Origin: JAVKSL01 sp039583695
GTDB lineage: Bacteria; Actinomycetota; Acidimicrobiia; Acidimicrobiales; JAJPHD01
Assembly (NCBI GenBank): GCA_039583695.1
Contig: JAVKSL010000085.1
Span: forward strand, 1-11,040
DNA length: 11,040 bases
Reading direction: 5' to 3'
Shown here: piece after piece, positions 1 to 6,758 of the stretch
How positions within the stretch are numbered: the stretch's first letter is position 1
Layout of the letters: each line of letters starts with the position of its first letter
Notes under the pieces: model-generated
What the model was told of the DNA's origin: nothing
The model's input: the letters and a program-made list of their open reading frames with translations, nothing else
Databases searched by the model: none
Translations under genes and position numbers: made by a program

Positions 1-238
1 AGCTACTCGGTGCGCCGGTGCCTCTGAGACTCATGTAGCCAGAACAATCCGCTGCTCCGGGACGTTCTGGCTGGTGAGGGTGGGTCTACCTACCCAAGCC
101 CACGTAACTTCGGTTTAGATCGTGCCCCTGTTGGTCGGTGAGGTCTCCTTGGATGGCTGGTGGGATGTCGTACGGTAGCGGTTCTGGTAGTGAGTGCCCG
201 GCATGCTTGCCACCTTAACCTTCTTGTAAACAGCCTGG
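1..238. other. Stretch without a supported gene
   Basis: No reading frame here has recognisable protein content. The frames that stay open look like random translation: basic, and without family motifs. The local base composition is less GC-rich than in the neighbouring genes. A minus-strand frame (306 to 115) overlaps the end of the antitoxin gene and begins with a KRGDV-like string that recalls MazF N-termini, but nothing after it fits that family. The stretch may be the decayed remains of a toxin gene. The only ordered element seen is an inverted repeat near 38-71. Confidence 0.5.
38..71. repeat. 8-bp perfect inverted repeat, 18-nt spacer
   Basis: GCCAGAAC at 38-45 is the exact reverse complement of GTTCTGGC at 64-71. 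There is no T-run next to it, so it does not look like an intrinsic terminator, and no gene start lies close by. It could be an operator, a recombination relic or chance. Confidence 0.35.
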
Positions 239-469
239 TCAGGGCAGGTGCTCGCCTGGATGTCGACATCCCCACGCTTCGACTTCGGCCCAAAAGGTAT
301 CCACATGTTCCGGTTGCCTCAGGTACGCCTCCCGATCGGCTCGCGCCAGCGCGGCACGTACGGCATTGGCGACTCCTTGACGAGCCGCAGCCGAGATGTT
401 GACGCCAAGTTGACGAGCTCGCTCGGCCCACCCCTGGTCCAGCGTAAAGGTCGTCCTCGCTGAGGCCAT
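239..469 (-). CDS. CcdA-like type II antitoxin (orphan)
   Basis: A 76-residue protein resembling the actinobacterial CcdA-type antitoxins. The N-terminal half has the ribbon-helix-helix-like pattern (a short strand around residues 6-10, then a helix with LGVNISAAAR at about 21-30) expected to dimerise and bind its own promoter. The C-terminal half (about 47-66) carries the charged AYLRQPEHVDTFWAEVEAWG segment typical of this group, which in the family wraps the toxin. The ATG at 469 has no good ribosome-binding site but lies just downstream of a TGCTAGCA palindrome, which fits a short-leader autoregulated promoter. A toxin would be expected directly downstream (below 239), but no CcdB, MazF or PIN protein can be read there. 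It is therefore a solitary antitoxin, or one whose toxin has decayed. Family assignment is from residue pattern only. Confidence 0.7.
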   Translation of the reverse strand: MASARTTFTLDQGWAERARQLGVNISAAARQGVANAVRAALARADREAYLRQPEHVDTFWAEVEAWGCRHPGEHLP

Positions 470-476
470 ACATAGA

Positions 477-484
477 TGCTAGCA
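477..484 (-). promoter_or_regulatory. TGCTAGCA palindrome, candidate antitoxin operator
   Basis: A perfect 8-bp palindrome lies 7 nt upstream of the CcdA-like ATG. Short palindromes overlapping the promoter are the usual binding sites of ribbon-helix-helix antitoxins. The role is inferred from position only. Confidence 0.35.
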
Positions 485-501
485 GCTTTTGGGAGCCTAT
501 G

Positions 502-534
502 CTGGTATCTGCAGCTACCGCGAGGCGGTACCAG
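502..534 (-). terminator. Possible miaB terminator hairpin
   Basis: TACCGC (516-521) pairs with GCGGTA (525-530) across a 3-nt loop. An outer pair, CTGGTA (502-507) with TACCAG (529-534), can form instead. The structures lie 13-45 nt past the miaB stop. There is no U-tract, so any terminator activity would be of the U-poor kind common in high-GC actinobacteria. Confidence 0.3.
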
Positions 535-546
535 GCATTCCAGCGC

Positions 547-2097
547 TCACCCCACCCGTAGCGGGATCCGTCTGCGACCGCCGGTGAGACCCACGTCGAC
601 CAGCTCACCTGCAAGGTAGTGCGGAGCAGCGGAAGTCACCCTCACCTGCACGAAGGCCCCCGAACCCAAGCCCCCGGAGGGTGGAACGAAGTGGACCAGC
701 TTGTTCTGGCGGGTCCGCCCCGACAGCCTGGACGGGTCTCGTTTGCTCGGTCCCTCCACCAGGACCTCCTCGACCCGACCAATCCGAGCCAAGTGGCGCG
801 CAAGTGCGGACCGTTCGACCACCACCTTCAGTCTCTCGAATCGCTCGGCCACCACATCGGGCGGCACGAAGACCTCGGTCATCTCAGCAGCCCGGGTGCC
901 CGGCCTGGGAGAGAAGATGAACATGTAAGCACTGTCGTAAGCCGCCTCTGCGACCACCTCCAGGGTTCGGGAAAAGTCGTCCTCGGTCTCTCCGGGAAAG
1001 CCCACGATCAGATCGGTCGTGACCGCCAGGTCGTCGATCGCGGCCCGGGCAGCAGCCAATCGAGCCAGATAGCGCGACGTGGTGTACCCCCGGCGCATCG
1101 CGGCCAACGTCACATCGGAGCCCGATTGGAGCGGAAGGTGCAAGTGCTCGCACACCTCGGCGGTCTCCGCCATGGCCGCGATCGTCTCGGGACGCAGGTC
1201 CTTTGGATGCGGGCTGGTGAAACGGACCCGTCGTATCCCAGGCACCGCGCCGATGGCTCGAAGCAGGTCGGCAAACAGGGGGCGCGCCCGACGCTCATCC
1301 GACCTGGCCCACACTGGCCCGGCCCGGAACTCCGCCTCCCCGGCGGCCCGACCCTCCCCGGCGGCCCGACCCTCCCCGGCGGCCCGACCCTCCCCGGCGG
1401 CCCGACCCTCCCCGGCTGGCGAATGCTCACCGGGGCCGCCGGCACCTCGCCTGAGCGAGACCGTGATATCCCTGCCATAGGAGTTCACGTTCTGGCCCAG
1501 CAGGGTGACCTCGACCACCCCCGAGCGGGCTAGGCCCTCCACCTCGGCCAACAGCTTGCCAAAAGCCCGGCTCACCTCCGGGCCGCGGACCGCTGGCACG
1601 ATGCAGAACGCGCAGGAGTTGTCACAACCCACCTGGATCGTGACCCAGGCCGCGTGGGCGCACTGGCGACGCACCGGCAGGGCAGAAGCGAAACCCTGGT
1701 CCTCAGGAGCGGCCTCCAGCACCTCCATGACCGGACCCTCGGCAGCGGCTTCGCGCAACAGCTCCGCAGCCCTGCCTACGTTGTGCGTCCCCCAGACCGC
1801 GTCCACGTGAGGGGCACGAAGCTGGACCAGCTCCTTGTCCTTCTGCGCCAGGCAGCCACCGACGGCGATCTGCATACCGGGTCGCTCGGCTTGGAGCGAT
1901 TTGAGCATGCCCAAGTGCCCGTAGAGCTTGTTGTCTGCGTTCTCCCTGATGCAGCAAGTGTTCAGCACGACCACATCAGCCTTGCCAGGATCGTCGGTGG
2001 GCTCCAGACCGTCAGCTTCGAGCACACCCGCCAGGCGTTCCGAGTCAGCCTCGTTCATCTGACAGCCGAAGGTGCGTATGTAGAACTTGCGGGCCAC
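547..2097 (-). CDS. miaB: tRNA-2-methylthio-N6-dimethylallyladenosine synthase MiaB
   Basis: Radical-SAM methylthiotransferase that adds a methylthio group to i6A37 of tRNAs reading UNN codons. In 516 residues it shows the N-terminal domain cysteines C12 (GCQMN), C48 (NTCCIREN) and C82 (GGCLAQ), which hold the auxiliary Fe-S cluster. The radical-SAM triad is C158/C162/C165 (CDNSCAFC), followed by GQNVNSYGRD near 201-210. A TRAM-like RNA-binding end closes the protein. The start chosen is the GTG at 2097, giving MARKFYIRTFGCQMN; the frame stays open upstream but that part overlaps recA. The gene begins 40 nt after the recA stop and is probably co-transcribed. Between NVNSYGRD and RPLFADLLR the usual short linker is replaced by an insert of roughly 55-60 residues containing four-odd AGEGRA repeats (about 228-255). 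All catalytic motifs are intact, so it is probably functional. Confidence 0.95.
   Translation of the reverse strand: MARKFYIRTFGCQMNEADSERLAGVLEADGLEPTDDPGKADVVVLNTCCIRENADNKLYGHLGMLKSLQAERPGMQIAVGGCLAQKDKELVQLRAPHVDAVWGTHNVGRAAELLREAAAEGPVMEVLEAAPEDQGFASALPVRRQCAHAAWVTIQVGCDNSCAFCIVPAVRGPEVSRAFGKLLAEVEGLARSGVVEVTLLGQNVNSYGRDITVSLRRGAGGPGEHSPAGEGRAAGEGRAAGEGRAAGEGRAAGEAEFRAGPVWARSDERRARPLFADLLRAIGAVPGIRRVRFTSPHPKDLRPETIAAMAETAEVCEHLHLPLQSGSDVTLAAMRRGYTTSRYLARLAAARAAIDDLAVTTDLIVGFPGETEDDFSRTLEVVAEAAYDSAYMFIFSPRPGTRAAEMTEVFVPPDVVAERFERLKVVVERSALARHLARIGRVEEVLVEGPSKRDPSRLSGRTRQNKLVHFVPPSGGLGSGAFVQVRVTSAAPHYLAGELVDVGLTGGRRRIPLRVG
1335..1416. repeat. 18-bp tandem repeat inside miaB
   Basis: Four exact copies of CCTCCCCGGCGGCCCGAC (1335-1352, 1353-1370, 1371-1388, 1389-1406) plus 10 nt of a fifth. 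On the coding (minus) strand each unit adds six residues (AGEGRA). Because the unit is divisible by three, copy-number change would not break the frame. The coding strand is rich in GGG/GGGG runs. Confidence 0.97.
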
Positions 2098-2137
2098 CGT
2101 CCCAGGATAGGCCCCTGCCCGACCCGATGAGCCGCGC

Positions 2138-3169
2138 TCAACCGTCCTTGGCCAGGTCGTCGGAGGGTCCGGCCTCGGCCACCACAACGCCGATTCCCAG
2201 ATGGGTGCGGACCCGCTCGTTCAGCTCTATCATTACCTGCGGGTTAGTGGCCAGGAAGGCCTTGGCGTTCTCCCGGCCTTGGCCGAGTTGCTCTCCCTCG
2301 TAGGTGTACCAGGCGCCAGACTTCTTGATGAAGCCCAGATCGACCGCCACGTCCAGGACCGAGCCCTCCCGGCTGATGCCCTTGGAGTACATGATGTCGA
2401 ACTCGCACTGGCGGAACGGTGGGGCGCACTTGTTCTTGACCACCTTGACCCTGGTCCGGTTGCCGATGATCTCGGCCCCGTCCTTGATCGACTCCACCCG
2501 GCGGATATCCAGGCGGATCGAGGAGTAGAACTTGAGGGCCCGGCCTCCAGGGGTCACTTCGGGCGAGCCGTAGGTGATCCCGATCTTCTCCCTCAGCTGG
2601 TTGATGAAGATGGCAATGGTGGAGGACTTGGACAGGGTGGCAGTTATCTTGCGCAGCGCCTGGGACATGAGCCGGGCCTGCAGGCCGACGTGGGAGTCAC
2701 CCATCTCGCCCTCGATCTCTGCCCTGGGCGTCAGCGCCGCTACCGAGTCGATCACCAGGACGTCCAGCGCCCCAGAGCGGATCAGCATGTCGGCGATCTC
2801 CAGCGCCTGCTCGCCGGTGTCGGGCTGGGAGATCAGCATCTCGTCGATGTCCACCCCGATGGCCTTGGCGTACACCGGGTCCATGGCGTGCTCGGCGTCG
2901 ATGTAGGCGCAGATCCCTCCGTTGCGCTGGGCTTCGGCCACCACGTGCATGGCCAGGGTGGACTTGCCCGACGACTCCGGGCCATACAGCTCCACCACCC
3001 TTCCCCTGGGCAAGCCGCCGACCCCGAGCGCCAGGTCCAGGGCCATGGTGCCCGTGGAGATGGACTCGATGCTCATGTGGGAGTTCTCTCCCATGCGCAT
3101 GATGGCGCCCTTGCCGAAGGCCTTCTCGATCTGGCTCATGGCCATCGTCAACGCCTGGTCTCGTTCCAC
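2138..3169 (-). CDS. recA: Recombinase RecA
   Basis: DNA strand-exchange ATPase that forms filaments on single-stranded DNA, drives homologous recombination and triggers LexA self-cleavage. Its 343 residues match the family's usual length. The Walker A motif is GPESSGKST (63-71). Other recognisable pieces are YIDAEHAMDP, LVIDSVAALTPRAEIEGEMGD, the L2-region FINQLREKIG and GGRALKFYSS, with an acidic tail (DDLAKDG). There is no intein. The GTG at 3169 has a strong ribosome-binding site, GAGAGGAG (3178-3185), 8 nt upstream. An SOS box sits about 95 nt upstream, so expression is probably LexA-controlled. The usual actinobacterial partner recX is not downstream; miaB follows directly. Confidence 0.98.
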   Translation of the reverse strand: MERDQALTMAMSQIEKAFGKGAIMRMGENSHMSIESISTGTMALDLALGVGGLPRGRVVELYGPESSGKSTLAMHVVAEAQRNGGICAYIDAEHAMDPVYAKAIGVDIDEMLISQPDTGEQALEIADMLIRSGALDVLVIDSVAALTPRAEIEGEMGDSHVGLQARLMSQALRKITATLSKSSTIAIFINQLREKIGITYGSPEVTPGGRALKFYSSIRLDIRRVESIKDGAEIIGNRTRVKVVKNKCAPPFRQCEFDIMYSKGISREGSVLDVAVDLGFIKKSGAWYTYEGEQLGQGRENAKAFLATNPQVMIELNERVRTHLGIGVVVAEAGPSDDLAKDG

Positions 3170-3225
3170 CGGTGAAGCTCCTCTCGTAGTGTGGCTGTGT
3201 CAGTGTGCACCACCTTACGAAGAGG

Positions 3226-3240
3226 GTGTGACACTCACAC
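3226..3240. repeat. GTGTGA-N3-TCACAC inverted repeat in the recA leader
   Basis: A perfect 6-bp inverted repeat with a 3-nt centre lies between the presumed recA transcription start and its ribosome-binding site. It resembles a half-spaced CRP-type or other helix-turn-helix operator, but the 3-nt spacing does not fit CRP. Function is unknown. Confidence 0.35.
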
Positions 3241-3255
3241 GGCTGGAACTCTACC

Positions 3256-3261
3256 AGTGTA
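3256..3261 (-). promoter_or_regulatory. Candidate recA -10 element TACACT
   Basis: On the minus strand TACACT fits the actinobacterial TANNNT -10 pattern and follows the SOS box after 3 nt, so LexA bound there would block it. No clear -35 is seen. The predicted leader would be about 80 nt. Confidence 0.4.
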
Positions 3262-3264
3262 ACT

Positions 3265-3278
3265 CAAACGAACGTTCG
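3265..3278 (-). promoter_or_regulatory. SOS (LexA) box upstream of recA
   Basis: Read on the minus strand, CGAACGTTCGTTTG matches the Gram-positive/actinobacterial LexA pattern CGAAC-N4-GTTYG. Its position, about 95 nt before the recA start and beside a -10 candidate, is that expected for LexA repression of recA. The embedded CGAACGTTCG is itself a 10-bp palindrome, so the exact LexA register could be argued. Confidence 0.7.
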
Positions 3279-3333
3279 GTGCTGCGATATCGTGGATCCA
3301 CATGGTCAGGGCGGAGGAGGTCCGTTTACGCAC

Positions 3334-4587
3334 CTACGGGCGGTCTGGTGGGTGCGTCAGGCGGCGGCGGAGGAGGTCGAGCACAGACATCGTGGCAGCC
3401 TGGCGGATCTGGTCACGGTCGCCCCCCAAGCTGAGCCGCACAGACTCAGTCGCGCTATGTGGCCCGACCAGGCCGCAGAACACGGTCCCCACCGGCACAC
3501 CTTCCTCGCTGGCCGGACCGGCAACCCCGGTCACACCGACCCCGATGCCTGCCCCCAGCACCTCCCGGGCACCCCACGCCATAGCCAGCGCCGCAGGTGC
3601 GCTCACCACCGGCCCCTCGGGCACGCCGAGCACCGAGCGCTTCACCTCCGCCGAGTACGCGACGACCGACCCGGCCAGCCAGGCGCTGGCACCGGCGACG
3701 CGCACCAGCCGGGACGCCACCATGCCTCCGGTAACCGACTCGGCCAGGCCGAGAGTCAGGCCCCCGGCGACCAGGGCCGCCCCGACGGCGCCCTCCATGG
3801 TCTGGTCGTCCACTCCGAAGACCGAATCTCCGAGCAATGCCCTCGCCGCCGCCTCCTCACCGTCCAGCACCGTGCCGGCCTCGGATGGGGAGTGGGCACG
3901 GACCGTGAGGCGCACCCTTATACCTTCCGTGCTGCTGGCCAGGAGGGCCACGGTCACCCCGCCCGCGGCGCCTTGGAGCACCTCGATCCGGGGGTTCAGC
4001 AGCTCCGCCACCCTTGACTCCGCCAGCCCCCAGATGCGCAGCACCCGAGAGGCGATCACCGACACCGGTCCGGCGCGGGCGACCAGATCGGGCAGGACCT
4101 CCCGGGAAGCCATCTCGCGCATCTCGTGCGGAGGACCGGGCAGGGCATAGATGACCTTGTCCCCAACCGGACAGATCAAACCTGGCGCGGTCCCCCTGAC
4201 CTGGGGGATCGGCCGGGCGCCAAGGGGGACCTCAGCCTGGCGGGCGTTGTTGGCCGACATAGTGCGACCCCGCTCGGCGAACATCTCCCGGATGCGCGCC
4301 AGCACCACCGGGTCGGGCACCAGGGGCGCCCCCACCACCTCGGCTATCGCCTCCCTGGTGATGTCGTCGTGAGTGGGGCCCAGCCCCCCGCACACGATCA
4401 CCGCATCGGCGCGCCCCAGCGCGGCCCGCAGTGCGGCCACGATCCGGTCGTGGTTGTCGCCGACCTTCACCTGTAGATGGCAGTCGATTCCGGCCAGCGC
4501 CAAGCGCTCCCCGAGCCACGCCGAGTTGGTGTCCACTGTCTGGCCGAGCAGCAGCTCGGTCCCGACCGCCAGGACCTCGGCGTTCAC
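3334..4587 (-). CDS. cinA: CinA: competence/damage-inducible protein with NMN amidohydrolase domain
   Basis: Two-domain protein of 417 residues, normal for the family. The N-terminal MoCF-like domain has AVGTELLLGQ (7-16), CGGLGPTHDDITRE (66-79) and LPGPPHEM (149-156). The C-terminal PncC domain, which deamidates nicotinamide mononucleotide in NAD recycling, has AESVTGG (282-288), GSVVAYS and VTGVAGP (352-358), then PVGTV. The start is the GTG at 4587, whose GTGA overlaps the pgsA stop, indicating translational coupling. The same frame is open far upstream, but that part overlaps pgsA and reads as low-complexity PQRRPQRR, so it is not included. recA is downstream with its own SOS-type promoter. 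The clgR-type regulator often adjacent to cinA in Actinobacteria is missing. Confidence 0.95.
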   Translation of the reverse strand: MNAEVLAVGTELLLGQTVDTNSAWLGERLALAGIDCHLQVKVGDNHDRIVAALRAALGRADAVIVCGGLGPTHDDITREAIAEVVGAPLVPDPVVLARIREMFAERGRTMSANNARQAEVPLGARPIPQVRGTAPGLICPVGDKVIYALPGPPHEMREMASREVLPDLVARAGPVSVIASRVLRIWGLAESRVAELLNPRIEVLQGAAGGVTVALLASSTEGIRVRLTVRAHSPSEAGTVLDGEEAAARALLGDSVFGVDDQTMEGAVGAALVAGGLTLGLAESVTGGMVASRLVRVAGASAWLAGSVVAYSAEVKRSVLGVPEGPVVSAPAALAMAWGAREVLGAGIGVGVTGVAGPASEEGVPVGTVFCGLVGPHSATESVRLSLGGDRDQIRQAATMSVLDLLRRRLTHPPDRP

Positions 4588-5153
4588 CCGGCGATGGCGG
4601 AAGGTTTGGAGCGGGCGCCGAGCCAATACAGCGCACCAGTCCACGCGGTGAGTGCCACGGCCACCCAGAGCGCGACATCCACGACCAGCTCGGCGTGGAA
4701 GGCCACGGGCGGGATCAACGCCAGGCCCACGGTCAGCACCTGCGCCCAGGTCTTGGCCTTGGCAAAGCGCCGAGCCGGCACCGAGATCCCCCGCCGTCCC
4801 ACGCGAGCCCGGTAGAAGCTCATGCCGACCTCGCGCGCCGCGATCACACCGACCGGCAGCCACCACAGCTCGCCGTCCACCACCAGCCCCGCCATGGCAC
4901 CCAGAACCAGGAGCTTGTCGGCCAAAGGGTCCAGGAACGCCCCCGAACGGGTCGCTCCCTGGCGTCGAGCCATGCACCCGTCCATCCAGTCGGTCCCGGC
5001 GATCACCGCCCAGACTCCAGCCAGCCACCACGCCGGGCCTTCGATCACGATGACCACCACCAGCAGGGGGGCGACCAGCATCCGAAGCAGGGTCAACCCG
5101 TTGGCCGGGGTCGCCAGGGCGGTCGGCCCGAATGTGAGCCCGGACGAGGACAT
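4584..5153 (-). CDS. pgsA: CDP-alcohol phosphatidyltransferase, PgsA-like
   Basis: Integral membrane enzyme of 189 residues that probably makes phosphatidylglycerol phosphate from CDP-diacylglycerol and glycerol-3-phosphate. The family signature is complete: D55, D58, G59, A62 and R63 (DxxDGxxAR), then G71, D75 and D79 (GxxxDxxxD). Hydrophobic segments appear around 22-38, 42-54, 82-93, 96-107, 133-147 and 155-178, consistent with the six-helix fold. Its ATG overlaps the rimO stop by one base (TGATG) and its stop overlaps the cinA start, so it is the middle gene of a coupled trio. The exact alcohol substrate cannot be fixed from sequence; the rimO-pgsA-cinA neighbourhood supports PgsA over a phosphatidylinositol-phosphate synthase. 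Confidence 0.9.
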   Translation of the reverse strand: MSSSGLTFGPTALATPANGLTLLRMLVAPLLVVVIVIEGPAWWLAGVWAVIAGTDWMDGCMARRQGATRSGAFLDPLADKLLVLGAMAGLVVDGELWWLPVGVIAAREVGMSFYRARVGRRGISVPARRFAKAKTWAQVLTVGLALIPPVAFHAELVVDVALWVAVALTAWTGALYWLGARSKPSAIAG

Positions 5154-6511
5154 CAGCCCGCCTTCGGGCCAGCGGCCGGGTCAGGGGCAACAGGGGCGGA
5201 CGCTGGGGCGGACGCTGGGGCCGGCGTTGGGGCCGGCGCTGGGGCCGGCGCTGGGGCAACAGGGGCGGCCAGCCCGACTGGAACGGCAGTCAGGTCAGGA
5301 CCTTGGGCCCCCGTCACGAGGACCCGAACCAGCGAGCCGACCACCAGGTGGGACGGAACCTCCACGATCCCGTCTATCTCAGGCGCTTCCCGGTGTGAGC
5401 GCCCCACGCCCGGCGAGTCCACCAGGACCTCCATCTCGGTCCCCACGAGCTCGGCCCGGCGGCGGGCGGTGGTGGTGTCACAAAGCTCACCACACTCGGC
5501 TAGGCGCTCAGCCACCAGCCCCGCCGGCACCTGGTCGGCCAGGCCCGCTGCAAACGTGCCCTCCTCCCTGGAGAAGGCAAACAGACCCACCCAGTCCAGC
5601 TCCGCCTCCGCCAAGAAACCCAGCAGCGCGTCGTGGTCCTCCTCGGTCTCGCCGGGATAGCCGACGATGAACGAGGAGCGCAGGGCGGCCTCAGGCGCCC
5701 GCCGGCGGATATCGCCGATCCGCGCCAGGAATCGCTCCCCGTTCCCCCATCGCCGCATCCGGCGCATCAGCGGCGGCGACACGTGCTGGAGCGAGAGGTC
5801 GAAGTAGGCAATGCCCGTCGCGCAGATTGCGTCAACGAGCGCCCCGGTCAGCGACGACGGGTACAGGTACAGCAGCCGCACCCGCTCTACCAGCTCGGCG
5901 GCAGCACCCACCAGGTCCACGATGGCCCCGGGCATTTGGATGTCCCGTCCGTAAGACGCCAGGTCCTGAGCAACCAGGATGACCTCCTTGACTCCGAGCC
6001 CGGCAATCTCGCCAAGAATCGAGCTCGGTGGTCGGGAACGCTGTGCGCCCCGGAATCTCGGTATCGCGCAGAATCCGCAAGATCTGTCGCATCCCTCCGC
6101 CACCTTCACATACGCCCAAGGCGCGGCTGGCGCAGGGCGGGGCAGGTTGAGCAGGTCAAAGGCGGGGACTGCGCCAGGTCGCGTGCCCAGGGTGACCGGG
6201 ACCCCGAAACCAGCCACCAGGTCCGCCTCGGGAAGCGCGCCGGCCAGCTCGTCGCCGTAGCGGGCGGCCATGCACCCGGTCACCACCAGGCGGGCCCCGG
6301 GCGCCCGGGCATCGGCCAGGGCCAGGATGGTCTCTATGGACTCCATCCGGGCCGCCTCGATGAAGGCACAGGTGTTCACCACCACCAAGTCTGCCTGCTC
6401 AGGTGCCTCCGCCGGGGACATCCCATCGGCCAGCAGCGTGCCCGTCAGCTTGTCCGAGTCCACCTGATTCTTGGGGCAACCGAGCGTCTCCACCCAGTAA
6501 CGCTGAGGCAC
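5153..6511 (-). CDS. rimO: Ribosomal protein S12 methylthiotransferase RimO
   Basis: Radical-SAM enzyme that methylthiolates the conserved aspartate of ribosomal protein S12. In 452 residues it has the N-terminal cluster cysteines C12 (LGCPKNQVDSD), C48 (NTCAF) and C80 (GCMAARY), the radical-SAM triad C141/C145/C148 (CDRSCGFCAIPRFRG), a YPGETEED stretch and a TRAM-like end (SHREAPEIDG...GSLVRVLVTG). The LGCPKNQVDSDK signature separates it from MiaB. The GTG at 6511 was chosen; a TTG at 6520 would add three residues. A TAGATT -10-like element just upstream suggests a very short or absent leader. After the TRAM part the protein ends in about 35 residues of Pro/Ala repeats encoded by a 12-bp minisatellite, a tail most RimO proteins lack. 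Confidence 0.95.
   Translation of the reverse strand: MPQRYWVETLGCPKNQVDSDKLTGTLLADGMSPAEAPEQADLVVVNTCAFIEAARMESIETILALADARAPGARLVVTGCMAARYGDELAGALPEADLVAGFGVPVTLGTRPGAVPAFDLLNLPRPAPAAPWAYVKVAEGCDRSCGFCAIPRFRGAQRSRPPSSILGEIAGLGVKEVILVAQDLASYGRDIQMPGAIVDLVGAAAELVERVRLLYLYPSSLTGALVDAICATGIAYFDLSLQHVSPPLMRRMRRWGNGERFLARIGDIRRRAPEAALRSSFIVGYPGETEEDHDALLGFLAEAELDWVGLFAFSREEGTFAAGLADQVPAGLVAERLAECGELCDTTTARRRAELVGTEMEVLVDSPGVGRSHREAPEIDGIVEVPSHLVVGSLVRVLVTGAQGPDLTAVPVGLAAPVAPAPAPAPAPTPAPASAPASAPVAPDPAAGPKAG
5184..5268. repeat. 12-bp tandem repeat at the rimO 3' end, flanked by a 16-bp direct repeat
   Basis: Five near-identical 12-bp units (5201-5260, consensus CGCTGGGGCCGG) encode the Ala-Pro tail of RimO. 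The array is bracketed by GGGGCAACAGGGGCGG at 5184-5199 and again at 5253-5268, overlapping the last unit. The plus strand holds eight evenly spaced GGGG tracts within 82 nt, a potential G-quadruplex on the template strand shortly before pgsA. Confidence 0.95.
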
Positions 6512-6646
6512 GGCCCCCAATCTAGCTCATCGGGCTCACGCCTTGCGGCGCTACATCCGCACTGCCAGGGGAGCGAAGACTTCGATCATCCCACCGAAAG
6601 GCCACCACTGCCAGCTCGGGATGCTGCATCGGCCACGATTGGCTGC

Positions 6647-6668
6647 TCCCACGCCTAAAAGCGTGGGA
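6647..6668 (-). mobile_element. Hairpin resembling an IS200/IS605 (TnpB) right end, remnant
   Basis: TCCCACGC (6647-6654) pairs perfectly with GCGTGGGA (6661-6668) over a 6-nt loop. Read on the minus strand the surroundings are AGAATCCCACGC - loop - GCGTGGGAGCAGCCAA. This is very like the conserved hairpin at the right end (omega-RNA scaffold end) of IS605-family elements carrying tnpB. No TnpB coding sequence remains, so at most a right-end scar is present. There is no U-tract, which argues against a terminator. The match is from memory of such ends, not from an alignment. Confidence 0.45.
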
Positions 6669-6745
6669 TTCTGGGGCTCAGGCTGCGCTGGCCGGAGAGC
6701 ACGAGAGGTTCCTTGCCGCTCGGCCTGGGGGAGCACGGTACGGCG

Positions 6746-6751
6746 TAAACT
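6746..6751 (+). promoter_or_regulatory. -10 element for a leaderless antitoxin transcript
   Basis: TAAACT fits TANNNT and ends 7 nt before the GTG at 6759, placing the likely transcription start at or next to the start codon. No good -35 is visible. Confidence 0.45.
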
Positions 6752-6758
6752 GCGAGGG

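Noticed and set aside
90..614. 174-codon minus-strand open frame
   Set aside because: It overlaps the miaB end and the antitoxin in another frame and becomes random Arg/Ser/Thr-rich sequence.
619..1533. 304-codon open frame antisense to miaB
   Set aside because: It covers the MiaB core with no family motifs, and the repeat keeps several frames open at once.
2201..3175. 324-codon open frame antisense to recA
   Set aside because: It is the mirror of an unmistakable RecA; the translation is His/Gly/Leu-rich low complexity typical of antisense frames in high-GC DNA.
3195..3210. PafBC-type damage-response promoter (TGTCAGTG)
   Set aside because: The string is on the plus strand, pointing away from recA, with no correctly spaced -10.
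3226..3240. CRP site
   Set aside because: The half-sites are 3 nt apart rather than the usual 6.
4588..5259. N-terminal extension of CinA
   Set aside because: The frame is open but overlaps all of pgsA; CinA homology begins at the GTG that overlaps the pgsA stop.
4431..5660. 409-codon plus-strand frame opposite cinA, pgsA and rimO
   Set aside because: It spans three well-supported genes antisense and shows only Pro/Arg/Gly-rich composition.
6647..6668. Intrinsic terminator
   Set aside because: No T-run on either side and no gene ends here; the flanks resemble a TnpB-element right end more.
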